Part shown: piece by piece, positions 12,798-23,563 of the stretch | Position numbering within the stretch: position 1 is the stretch's first letter | Layout of the letters: each line of letters begins with the position of its first letter | Assembly: GCA_914767715.1 (NCBI GenBank) | Contig: OU612072.1 | Span: forward strand, 1,054,001-1,118,000 | Source: Membranipora membranacea | Taxonomy: Eukaryota > Bryozoa > Gymnolaemata > Cheilostomatida > Membraniporidae | Direction of reading: 5' to 3' | Length of the DNA stretch: 64,000 nucleotides | Program-made: the position numbers and the translations under genes | Notes under the pieces: model-generated | What the model was told of the DNA's origin: nothing | The model's database searches: none | The model's input: the letters and a program-made list of their open reading frames with translations, nothing else

Positions 12798-13982
12798 ACT
12801 GAGAGCAAATCGGCGTAGAAATTGACACCAATTCTTCGGAATTAGGTGTTTACCTTACAATTTTAACCAACATTATTTTACCCAACCCATAACAACAAGC
12901 ACCTTTTAATCTATTTTCTTTTTTGTCTGACACGTTCTTACATAATGTGTGTTGTCTTCTACATGCACATATTGAACGTTTTTTTTTCTTTCTCTCTATT
13001 ATTTTTTGCATTAGGTCTTATTTGACCGTCCTATTTAATAATTTGAAAATGACACCCTCAATAGTTACTGAAAGTAATTATCTCTGCAAGCTAGGACATA
13101 ACATAGGGTATGACTGGGGACAGATACACAACGGACTGAGCGGAGACAAGAGACATCTCTGACCTGGGCTTACAGACAGACCTACTGGGCTTCTACCCAT
13201 AGCTATGGTAATTATTTTTACAACTCAGCCTTATATCTGACAGATGTACACCTAAGCGCTGGGCTAAGTTGAACCACCAATGTGTAGCATCACATTAGTA
13301 CGTATCACACACATATTATTTATATTTATTTTTTATTATCTTGAGACACTCACCTCGTCCCAAGATGCACTGCTTTGGATAGCACCAGCAATTGTAGAAG
13401 TTTTTGTAATACTCGATATGAATGCCACCCAGAGTATGCGCTAACTCATGAGCTACTGTAGAAAGATTTTCTCCATCGGACCAACGTTTTACTGCATCAA
13501 CATATGCAACCGGATAGTCGGTCGTACAAACACTGTCTGTATAAGCCAGGCCGGAGATGTCACCCCAGTAGTTCGGTGTACTAATAATGTACATGAATGC
13601 ATCATAATCTGTTTGAGGTTTCACAGTGTCTCTTGCATAGGTATGGATCTGCTTGTCCAGCCAAACAGAGACCTCATCTCTAATTGACGAAATCTTCAGA
13701 CCAGGTATATCAATTAGATTTCCGTCAGTCCATATCTCAATACCAACTAATACAATATTAATTTCAAATGTGGACAAGAAGACATGACTGAGGATCAAAT
13801 TGTAGGTCAATAGATGTTCAGTACAATACGATTTACTGCTTCCACAGATTACTCGATAGAAATCATTATCAGCCACTAAATAAAGTGCTAAGTAATATGT
13901 GTTTGGTCTACCCTACACTTGTATCTAGCTTGGCTTTGGGTGGAAATATATGACACGTTGAGGGGTGTAGATATATAATCTT

Positions 13983-14038
13983 AATCAAACTTATCAAACT
14001 TATCAAACTTATCTATCTTTATCAAACCTTATCAAACT
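13983..14038. repeat. 9-bp tandem repeat (TTATCAAAC)
   Basis: About five imperfect copies of TTATCAAAC inside the prodomain coding part of ADAM-like copy 1. The surrounding sequence matches copies 2 and 3, which lack this array, so it expanded after the gene decayed. Confidence 0.8.
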
Positions 14039-14993
14039 GAGTCTGATAGTGATATACGCTGCCATGACGGATCTTCGTTCTGATCGCTTGAGATGTAGTT
14101 GCAGAATGGCTGGTACTCATCGGCAGTCGGATAGAAGACATTAGATTCGTCATAAGTCTTATTTGCTGTTTTGAATTGTAGAGAGAATTTATCCGAGATG
14201 AGCAGAGGAGATGAGATAAGTGATATGGTAGTTGTGTTTACTGTTATAGATAGAGATGCTGCCTGTTTAACTGGATACAAAGACTACAGTTTGTTACTTA
14301 GATAAGCTCCTGTCACATCGATGATAAGTGAATCATTTCCCTGGATATGTACTTTGACAGCTACATCCTCCCCTTGTTTATGCTGATTTTGTGATCCAAA
14401 AGGAAATATACAATTGATCCTATCAGATAAAAATATCCCGATGATCAGGGAGATGCGTACAATCAACCTGTTCAAACATACCATGATCAGATATGTAAGG
14501 AATTTAAGCTATCTGTCGCAACTTCTATGGATTTATCTGCTCTCGAAACACCAAGATGTCTCATCGCTGCACAAAGTTATTTTATCAGTAAGAATATTCT
14601 TGATTTATCATACATTCATCATAGCTCTTCAGAAAATCGAGCAAAGTTAGATATCTAAGATGTGACTGTATTATGTTTGTGATGGGACAAAATGATTTTG
14701 GACTATGTATTGTGGATAAAAATTTGCATGATCTAGAATTGACTCCAAAATTCAAAGATGAGGCTAGATAGAACAGTTTAAAGTTCCAGTTTTATATAAC
14801 AACATTGATCGCTTATGGTGATTGCAGCATTTAAGTGTTTAGGAAAGAAAACAAGAACAACAAAAACAACTTTGTGGTATACAGTCATAAACATCTTAAT
14901 ATTATCCATTTTATTCTCATATTAATTGTTACACCTTAGAATTTGGTCCATCCATCCATCTATTTAGAATATTGAAAATTCAAGAGGAGCCTA

Positions 14994-17900
14994 TTAGATG
15001 CAGGAATCTGTTGTCTGATCGTAGTTCATATTCTGTAGACAAGAAGAAGTCAGCATCAGCTCAGCATAGGCTCCTGTATTTGTCTTAGTCGGGTAAACCA
15101 ACCTGATAATGTGAAGAGCCAATAAGAACATTTACAAAGCATTACTGATTTGGCTAAAGCTCATTTTATCACCAATACCTTTATGGTTATGGTTTTTTAA
15201 GTAGGCTATCAGTCAAATTTATTATATTGATCAGAAAATTAGCCTTTGTTACGCAGAGAAAAAAAAGTGGAATTTTTAAAAAAAATTCGTTGAATGCGTT
15301 GTGTTAAAATTGATCATTGAAGTAAGAAATATAGGAGGCAAGCCTTGTATTGAGGGAGCGATTTTTCTTTGCCTTGGGATGAGGTGAGTGGAGGCCGAAT
15401 TCTGAGGGGTTAAAATATAATGGGAGGCATATCAGGCAAGTCTGGGCAAGTAAGGGCATGTAGATCTAAGTGTCCGCCGTCTACAGATCACAGAAATCAC
15501 TCACGGTGGCATATTTGTGAGGACGAGAAGATTAAGAATAGGGTATCTGCTTTGTTCAGCGAGTCTGTCTGTCAGTCTTTTCTTCAAACCAACAGGTATT
15601 TCTGTAACTGCACCGTTATACGTGACATCAGTAGGCCAGATTACTGTCAGAGTATCATTCTCACAACTCAGCACAGCCTCAGATCCAGTTTGTGGGCCAC
15701 AGTCTATAAATAACATCATAAAAATACCTGTTAATCAGGACATAACGTGTTTGTTATGTGAGAGTCCCGAGAATCGCCAGTGATTCAATGAAAATTTACA
15801 CATTTACAAAGATGGCACTTGTCAACACGAATCACATCTCATCTTTAAACCAACGGAAATATGTACCATCGGGTAAAAAGGTATCAAAATGAGCATATAT
15901 TATTCTCTTCAATTGATATCAATGAAATTAAACCATACAAATGGCACAAATTCACATTATTTGAGTATTTATTGCATTAGGCTGCATTACATTAACACAA
16001 TAGACGAAATGCACCCAATGGCAAAGTCTATAATATATCGTAACCTTTACCCTCTACCTGATGTGACCTGATATCATCTGGAAGACTTCTTCTAACTCAT
16101 AGCTAAGATTGTCAGCTAATTTGAAACCCTTTTTGGGGAAATACTATGTGATAAACTGATTCTTCACTTAACTCTAATATGACTCACCCTGTTGGCATAT
16201 TTCCCTGATTTGGTTGACATTGCTGTTGGCCAATGTTCTGAGAGTAGATAAAACTATGTTGTCAGTCAGCAGTGAACACTTTATACCGTAATTAGCTACC
16301 ACATCTAATCGTCTGATCAGTCGGTGGTCTGAAATAGTTATCATGTTGATTTAGTACAATATACTATTAGACGTACTAAGAATAAACTCTATTACTAATA
16401 TACTATTAGACGTACTAAGAATAAACTCTATTACTAATATACTATTAGACGTACTAAGAATAAACTCTGTTACTAATATACTATTAGACGTACTAAGAAT
16501 AAACTCTATTACTAATATACTATTAGACGTACTAAGAATAAACTCTATTACTAATATACTATTAGACGTACTAAGAATAAACTCTATTACTATTATACTA
16601 TTAGACGTACTAAGAATAAACTCTATTACTATTATACTATTAGACGTACTAAGAATAAACTCTATTACTAATATACTATTAGACGTACTAAGAATAAACT
16701 CTATTACTATTATACTATTAGACGTACTAAGAATAAACTCTATTACTAATATACTATTAGACGTACTAAGAATAAACTCTATTACTATTATACTATTAGA
16801 CGTACTAAGAATAAACTCTATTACTATTATACTATTAGACGTACTAAGAATAAACTCTATTACTAATATACTATTAGACGTACTAAGAATAAACTCTATT
16901 ACTAATATACTATTAGACGTACTAAGAATAAACTCTATTACTATTATACAATTAGACGTACTAAGAATAAACTCTATTACTATTATACTATTAGACGTAC
17001 TAAGAATAAACTCTATTACTAATATACTATTAGACGTACTAAGAATAAACTCTATTACTATTATACTATTAGACGTACTAAGAATAAACTCTATTACTAA
17101 TATACTATTAGACGTACTAAGAATAAACTCTATTACTAATATACTATTAGACGTACTAAGAATAAACTCTATTACTAATATACTATTAGACGTACTAAGA
17201 ATAAACTCTATTACTATTATACTATTAGACGTACTAAGAATAAACTCTATTACTAATATACTATTAGACGTACTAAGAATAAACTCTGTTATTAGTATTG
17301 TCATCATAGTGAATTATAAATCCTGCTATAAAAATATATTTCTGCCTGATCATTGATGAGAATGTGTGGCTTCCAAGAAGCATTTCGAGTCATCTTTCTG
17401 TTCTTTTATCATTTTCAAACATCATTTCTGCCACTTTAATAACAGGTGAGTAACCCATTCTGTACCTTGGATTATGACAGTAATGTTACATGGGTTATCT
17501 CCTCCGCCTATTTGGTACTCATAGTAACCAACAGGTAACTTCATCCTGTGTCTGATACCTGCTACAGTCAACTGGATATCGGCTAGTTCAGTAGCAAGGG
17601 AGACAATATCTCTTATTACCCCTGGACATGTGTAGTTTAGGCCTGCAGTACCTGAAGATCCATCAAATCAATAAAATGAACATTTGAATAATCAGAGCAA
17701 CTGCTCCTGCCCATAAGCTTCAAAATGAGCCCACAAGAACAGCTCAATTGGTCAATAAGGACAGAAGTTATGATCTATCGAAGTCAAAGGAAGGACTCGT
17801 TGACGCTCGCTCTCGAGCCTTGGGCAGGGGGGATGTGATGTTTATAGACATACATTTTGCGTATATGTCTACCATTAGAAACTTTGGACTCGTGTAATTT

Positions 17901-20900
17901 TGTCGAAATGGGATGAAACAAGTTGAAATCCAAAAAAGCTCTTGTCATGATAGGGATTAACCCAAAGCAAAAAGTTCAGGGAGATCAACACATTTTTGTG
18001 GTGGAAAAAATTTGGCTTAACTTTTACTGTTCCATATACGGAAAATCTCAAATATTGGTCGTAAACCCTGATGTGACCTCAAACCAAGGCTTTCTGATAT
18101 AACGAGCAAATATTGAAAGGGTCGACTTCAATACCTCATAACACAGCTTATTGTGGTCCAAGAAGATGAATCAACTGGAGAAACAGATTTCATTATCTCG
18201 TTCATTTCATGGATGCTTGAGACACATGTAAGGAATGGTGAGCTTTGATTACTATTATTTGAGGCCATGACCATCCAATCTCAAAATAAAAGAATGAAAA
18301 ACAAAGTCACCTAACTTGAAAAACTCTTTTGTAATTTGTAATTTGTAATCACCACTCACTGGTTGCACTCAGTGTTGTATTATTTTTTGTGGCAAATATC
18401 ATGTTTACTACCTTATAAATAGTGTGTCGATTTATCAAATTTCTGGAACCAATTGATTCGGGGTACCAAACACAAGCATTTATGCTCTCTATATAATACT
18501 CACTGTTATTTATGACTTCTATGTTCATTTTACAGCCAAATCTATGAACAACATGACGTCCAACTGCCATCTCAGTTAGGATATTGGCTGTTATCTCCAC
18601 TAATGCTCTTTCCTCACCAGATTTCACATAAAATGTCATATTTCTGTCCTGACAAGGTGCTCTGGTTGTTGTCATTGATCTGGTAGATGTCAATAGCATA
18701 GATTTAGGTGGTGTAGTCATCGGTGTGGTTTCTGCTTGTGTCACTGTCAGGTTTTGATCTGATAAAAACAAACTAATTGTGCTCATTGATACATATGGAT
18801 TATAACTAGTTTCCTGTTTACTTTAGGGATGAATGCGTAAACAGAGATCAACTTGTGATACGAATATTTGGATCTGATCACTAAATATTGGTCTCAGACT
18901 TTCTGAATCCCAATATTCTTATCACCAGAGGAGAGCAGAGCAGGTTTACCTATCATAAAGGTAGGAATGGTTATAAACGGCAAAATATGGTAATATGCCT
19001 GGTAAATGCAACACAGAGGAATTTACTCAAAAAATCGATTAATCTTTCACTTACCAGCCTTCACCTTATCCAGAGGCTTACAAAAGCCACAAGTTTTTGC
19101 ACACCAAAATCTGAGAAGGGGCATGTCATTGCAGAGTAATCTCTCAGAGTTGCCACATCTAGGTTCTATATCGTAGCAGTCTCCACGAACAGGGAATTGA
19201 GATGTTGTTGTCCGTGCTGTTGAAGTGGTTGTGGTGGTTGCTGTCATTGTGGTTGGTGTTGATGTCGCTGCAGTTGTAGTTTTAGCTTGCATTGTTGTTG
19301 TGGTTTTAGACGTGTTAGGATACAATGCAGCAAACTCTTCAATAAAATAATCAAAATTTAAAATGCAGAATGCCTATCGAAATGGTGTAATCAATCAAAT
19401 ATGGCAGCAGTCGTCATCATTTTTAGCCACTGTGGGGTGTATTCACCTGTTCTGACTTGATTGAGGGAGCAAATAACTTTGAATGCTGAAAAACTAGATA
19501 ATGCCTGACAGGGGCGTATATTCTAAAAAATTTCACTCACTGACTTTTTAGAGATGAGCATAATGATCGGGCGCAGCCCGATTAGCACGCCGTAGGCGTG
19601 GCGGGGAGGGTGTGGGTGTGTCAATACACCGGGCTTTTGATTGGCTTGTCCAGCTCAAGGTCAAAAGTCAAACTCTGTATGTACTGTAATTCCTCACTCA
19701 TAAGACACCCCCCTTGGGAAAAGTAAAAATGTTCCAGTTATAAAGCACCCATTTGAAAAAAAATCTGAGAATGTTGGGATTCGAACCCACAACATTCTTA
19801 ATATACAGTGATTACCAGGAAGACGCTTTACACACTGAGCTTTTCAGCCTGGCTTGCACAAAGTTATCACGGATTTTGATTTACGGATATCCGTGGCCCG
19901 TGATTGCTAATATACGCCACTGATGCCTGATCATGCTTTGAGTTTGACCAACAGTGGGGATAATATATATATATATATATATATATATTTATTTCATGCC
20001 TGTGTGCATTTTGAATATCATTAATTATCTTACCATTACAGAGTTTTTGTTGCAGCTTGGTCTGTTCTGTAGCGAGGCTGGAGAAGTCTGTGATTTTGTA
20101 CACAAAGGAGACATTTGATGATATGTCGTTAAGCTCTTGCTCCCCAACTCTATCACCTACACCGATTACAAAGATTGTCACATTCTCGGCATGAAGCTTT
20201 TGAGCAGCTTTTTTTGTCTTATCTGGATCTTGGCTCTGTCCATCTGTGATTAAGAACACTATATTTGGGGTAGACTGCCTGTAAAACATACAAGACCTTA
20301 CGGATATCCTACTAATACACTTTGATATGTCATCCATATCACTTCAAACAATAATAATATCTTAAATTTGGTTCATCATTTGAAAGGCACTATGAACTCT
20401 TTGCTAATGGCCTTGAAGACGGAATAATAAGAGGGACCTACAGATTGGATGTATCCATGGTAAGATCAGTGACTGTCATGATGTAATTAAAAGCATTGTT
20501 AGATTTTAATAACATGTATTCTGTGACAGGGGAATACATTATTACCAAGGTAGCTACAAAGTGAGAGTCCATACACACATAGACTCATTACGAGTATATA
20601 TTCAAAACTACTTGAGATGACACAGGGGGGGGGGGGTGTACTGTAAAACCAGTATGCTCTGTCTATTATGCAGTGTACCGGAATCTGAAAGTTCACAAAA
20701 ACTTATGCTATTTCCTTTACATTATTACAGGGATTTGTGGGAGCGATTCAGGAGCTGGAGTATATTAGAATTCAGTTAACAGGGAATATCAGGAGGTGCT
20801 AGGAGACATTACAGCGTTCCTGCGTTGCTATGGTGACAAGTTATCGTTTTCATTGACAGGAACAGGGCAATAACTTTCACATTAACCATCACTAACCTAC

Positions 20901-21637
20901 CTCATTCCATTCCTCGTCTGGAATAATGTATCTCTGGCCTGTTGTAGGGCTCTATGAGTATAGGTGGTTATACCTGGATATTTCTGTACTCTAATGGCTT
21001 TGATCACATCAGACTGTTTACTATACATGTTTAGTTTGAAGGCAACTTTACTCTCTTTGCTGAAACTTATCATCCCGACTCGTACTTTGTCAAAGCCGAC
21101 ATCGAACCCCTCCATCAGTCCAGTCATGAATGTCAGGGACTAAAAGTAAATTACAATAATCTCCTGAGAGTTGAAATAGACACAGATATCCTCCTGAGAG
21201 TTAAAATAGACACAGATATCCTCCTGAGAGTTGAAATAGACACAGATAAACTCCTGAGAGTTAAAATAGACACAGATATCCTCCTGAGAGTTAAAATAGA
21301 CACATCTGTCAGTTTGATGTTATGAGGAAGAGTTTGTTATGGGAGACTTAATGTGTCACTCCATAATGATAAAACTTTAATTTCACCTGTAATCTGAAAG
21401 GGCAGGACTTTGAATGCTTTGTCAACTGATCATGTCATCTCAGGGACTATCAGCTCTCAATAAAGAGCAGTTATATCTATAAAATGTTACCTTAGTCCAT
21501 CCAGCGGATCCAACACTGCCACTGCCATCAAGAATGAGTACCGCATCAGCTGACTGTATCAAACACTGACTATCGGCTGAAACAACCACTGCTACCACAG
21601 TTAGGAAGAGCACTGCAATCCATGACATTGCACTCAT
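14994..21637 (-). CDS. Secreted VWA plus ShK protein (VWA-1)
   Basis: Nine exons: 21637-21491, 21139-20901, 20278-20034, 19336-19055, 18758-18360, 17651-17466, 16328-16188, 15703-15505 and 15102-14994. All have GT-AG borders and their phases close on 1,947 nt (648 aa). A signal peptide (core WIAVLFLTVVAVVVS) leads into a von Willebrand A domain with the metal-site motif DGSGS and later LITDGQSQD. A Thr-rich linker and an ShK-type domain (six Cys, ending WCAKTCGFC) follow, then a second Thr-rich stretch. About 350 C-terminal residues match no domain I know. VWA domains usually bind protein or matrix partners and ShK domains are small extracellular modules, so a secreted adhesive or matrix role is inferred. 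An AATAAA on this strand lies at 14915-14910. The neighbour VWA-2 is a paralogue. Confidence 0.85.
16351..17300 (-). repeat. 39-bp minisatellite, about 24 copies
   Basis: Tandem 39-bp units lie in intron 6 of VWA-1 (between exons at 17651-17466 and 16328-16188). Units differ mainly at one site (CTAATATACT or CTATTATACT on the plus strand) and the two types are interspersed. On the gene's own strand the array is open and reads as 13-residue repeats (EFILSTSNSILVI, with IIV variants). Splice phase on both sides works without it, so I call it intronic. Confidence 0.95.
19560..19615. repeat. Paired GC-rich hairpins in VWA-1 intron 4
   Basis: Two adjacent small hairpins, CGGGCGCAGCCCG and CACGCCGTAGGCGTG, are followed by a G-rich run in otherwise AT-rich intron sequence. 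This could be an end of a non-autonomous element; no partner end was found. Confidence 0.5.
19770..19856 (-). repeat. tRNA-derived SINE-like remnant or tRNA pseudogene
   Basis: Read on the minus strand it has an A-box-like AGCTCAGTGTGTAAAGCG and a B box GGGTTCGAATCCC inside a long hairpin made by GAATGTTG and CAACATTC. A clean anticodon stem is not visible, so it is not called as a working tRNA gene. It lies in the intron between VWA-1 exons 3 and 4. Confidence 0.55.
19962..19988. repeat. (AT)n microsatellite
   Basis: Uninterrupted AT dinucleotide run in a VWA-1 intron, just downstream of exon 3. Confidence 0.9.
21161..21304. repeat. 30-bp tandem repeat, five copies
   Basis: Units begin at 21161, 21191, 21221, 21251 and 21281 with CTCCTGAGAGTT(A/G)AAATAGA. 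The array sits in intron 1 of VWA-1, immediately upstream of exon 2, and separates the two VWA-coding exons. Confidence 0.95.
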
Positions 21638-22654
21638 ATTATTTAAAGATAATAAATTAAAGATATGACATTCATATTTACACCTGTCATCAAGATATGT
21701 GGGAATGTGTTTGTATCTTAAAAGCAAGGCAAACCATTTCTTTCCATGTTCAAAAAAAGGTCTTGTAATAAAAAGTATTCACAATATAATATTCGTCATT
21801 ATCAACATCTGTGACATTGAACATTCTCAGCTATTTGACAACTGGGTCCTGTATAATTGTGTAACTCACCTGACACTGAGATAGTCATACTGTGTGACCT
21901 CGTGCACTCAGCAGTATGTGCGTAAATGTCTGTAACAACATAATTATCTGTCGTGAACTGATAGCAGCTTAGCAACATCATTTCTTCATTCTCGCTTTAG
22001 AAGAAGGTTCCAGTTTTTCACTGTGTCGGTATGATAAGATAACAGCTAAATAACCTTCATTAACCATATGCGAGTTTGTATAAATATCATGAATAAAAGT
22101 TTATTTGACGTAAGGGCAGAAGCATGTTAGGCGCCCGCCATATTCTAATATCAGCACTTTTTTGACCAAACTACTCATTAGTCAAAGTATCGTATTTAGT
22201 TATTATTTAGCAAATGTCGAGTCTAATGCTGAAAGTGAGAGAGAAAGCTGTGCTATTTTTATTACGTAAAGACTCATTACTGCTAATGGCTTGCACTTAC
22301 TTCGCAGTTTAATAAATTATATTACTATAACATTAATATCAGCGGCTGCCTCTGCCCGATATGACATGTACCTACAGTTAAAGAAAACTATCCAATATAT
22401 TATATATAGAGATCCTGGCCAGAGAAGAGTCTGTTATAAAGCTGTAACATTGACCTACAATGATCGGGCTGTTTGACCTCTCCAAATAAGAAAGGTACCC
22501 GAGTTCTTTTGGTGAGTACACATAGGATAGTGATAATACACAGATTGGCATTTATGTCAGTGAAGTCGTCTCACCTTGTTGTAAGACAGGACAACTCCGA
22601 AATTTTATATTAATCCATTTTGTTGCGAGAGGTGGATGGATAACATGTTTTGGT
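21638..22654. other. VWA-1 upstream / VWA-2 downstream spacer
   Basis: AT-rich sequence with no recognised exon, RNA gene or named repeat. It should contain the VWA-1 promoter, but no motif stands out by eye. Confidence 0.4.
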
Positions 22655-22942
22655 CATTGATTTCCATATCTGGAATAGCATCATTAGCTTTCTTTTGCAA
22701 AACAAAGGGCTTGCAAAAATAGCCAGTCCCTAGTAGCAATCTAGAAATGCCCTAATCATCGACACTGTAGGGGTATAATTACTGTTTGCAATTTTGTAAA
22801 CAAGACAATTTCTCAGGCTTATTATTCATGCTACTAGGGACAGCCAATCAGATAACAGTCAGATGAGTCCCTGAGTTTAGTGTCCTATACCGTATAACGC
22901 TATGATACTATTTCCATTCTAAGAGAAGACTCTAATTCAGTG
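22655..22942 (+). repeat. Dispersed repeat C, copy 1
   Basis: Nearly identical over about 285 bp to 47018-47307. Inside, CAGTCCCTAGTAGCA and TGCTACTAGGGACAG form an inverted pair. This suggests a short non-autonomous DNA element. Both copies lie outside exons. Confidence 0.85.
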
Positions 22943-23563
22943 GTTATGGTGCATTAAAAATAGTGATTCAGCCAAACTTTTGTACCCGTACATATTGTGC
23001 TGGCTACTTTTATTAACAACAGAGATAATTAAATATACTTATACCGTCTTTGTTTGATATTGAACTATATTTTTGAGAAACTTTCAACCGATTCCTGTTT
23101 ATGTTGGTGCAGCGGTTCGTTGTACCATGGCAATCATACCAGATGGTGAGGAAAGTGTGATTGTCGTAAGATGAGAATTAGGGCTGGGGCCTCAGTGTTA
23201 TTATATTACTTTATTGTACACAATCATAACAATCAACACTTTACTTTATAGTCACAATAATAAAAGGATTTGGTTTTCTTTTAAAAGGTTGAAGTTTTAT
23301 CACAACAAATTTTCTGTGGACTATAAATAATATAAAAGCCCTGCAGGATAAAATATTCAAATAGTAGTGATTAATCATTGACATACTTTGTTCTATAAGT
23401 AGAGATGGTTGGGTTATCTGTGTCATCTTCATTATTCACATATCATAACTAAAATAAGTGTTATACCCAGTCATACAGTCATAGATACCTTATAGTATGA
23501 TCCATTCAAACTGTCACTGTATCACTGTATTATTTAGAATATTGAAAATTCTGGTGGGTTTTG
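22943..23563. other. VWA-2 3' flank, no separate gene
   Basis: Just beyond the VWA-2 stop the words TATTTAGAATATTGAAAATT are shared with the VWA-1 3' flank (14961-14980), consistent with duplicated 3' untranslated sequence. No other feature was recognised. Confidence 0.5.

Larger units (their letters stand above)
10887..14484 (-). pseudogene. ADAM-like metalloprotease/disintegrin, copy 1 (broken)
   Basis: Four exons are visible: 14484-13354 (signal peptide, prodomain, catalytic domain), 12118-11969, 11574-11500 (start of disintegrin) and 11158-10887 (disintegrin with CDFEERCNGRSNECPPD). Exons 2 and 3 have the same lengths (150 and 75 bp) and phases as in copy 3. The zinc site HELAHTLGGIH is intact at 13450-13418. 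Compared with copies 2 and 3 the first exon has a 12-bp deletion, a CAG-to-TAG stop near 14285, a deletion of roughly 80 bp with frameshift near 14060 and another frame change near 13900. Exon 4 has a 2-bp insertion near 11128. The RxKR-type processing site reads RYKC. No EGF or membrane exons are found. Family known, loss of function inferred from the breaks. Confidence 0.85.

Noticed and set aside
15420..15783. Plus-strand frames repeated at 24030-24327
   Set aside because: Shadows of the conserved minus-strand 199-bp exon of VWA-1 and VWA-2.
16351..17307. 318-codon open frame on the minus strand
   Set aside because: It is a 39-bp minisatellite in an intron; the flanking VWA-1 exons join in phase without it.
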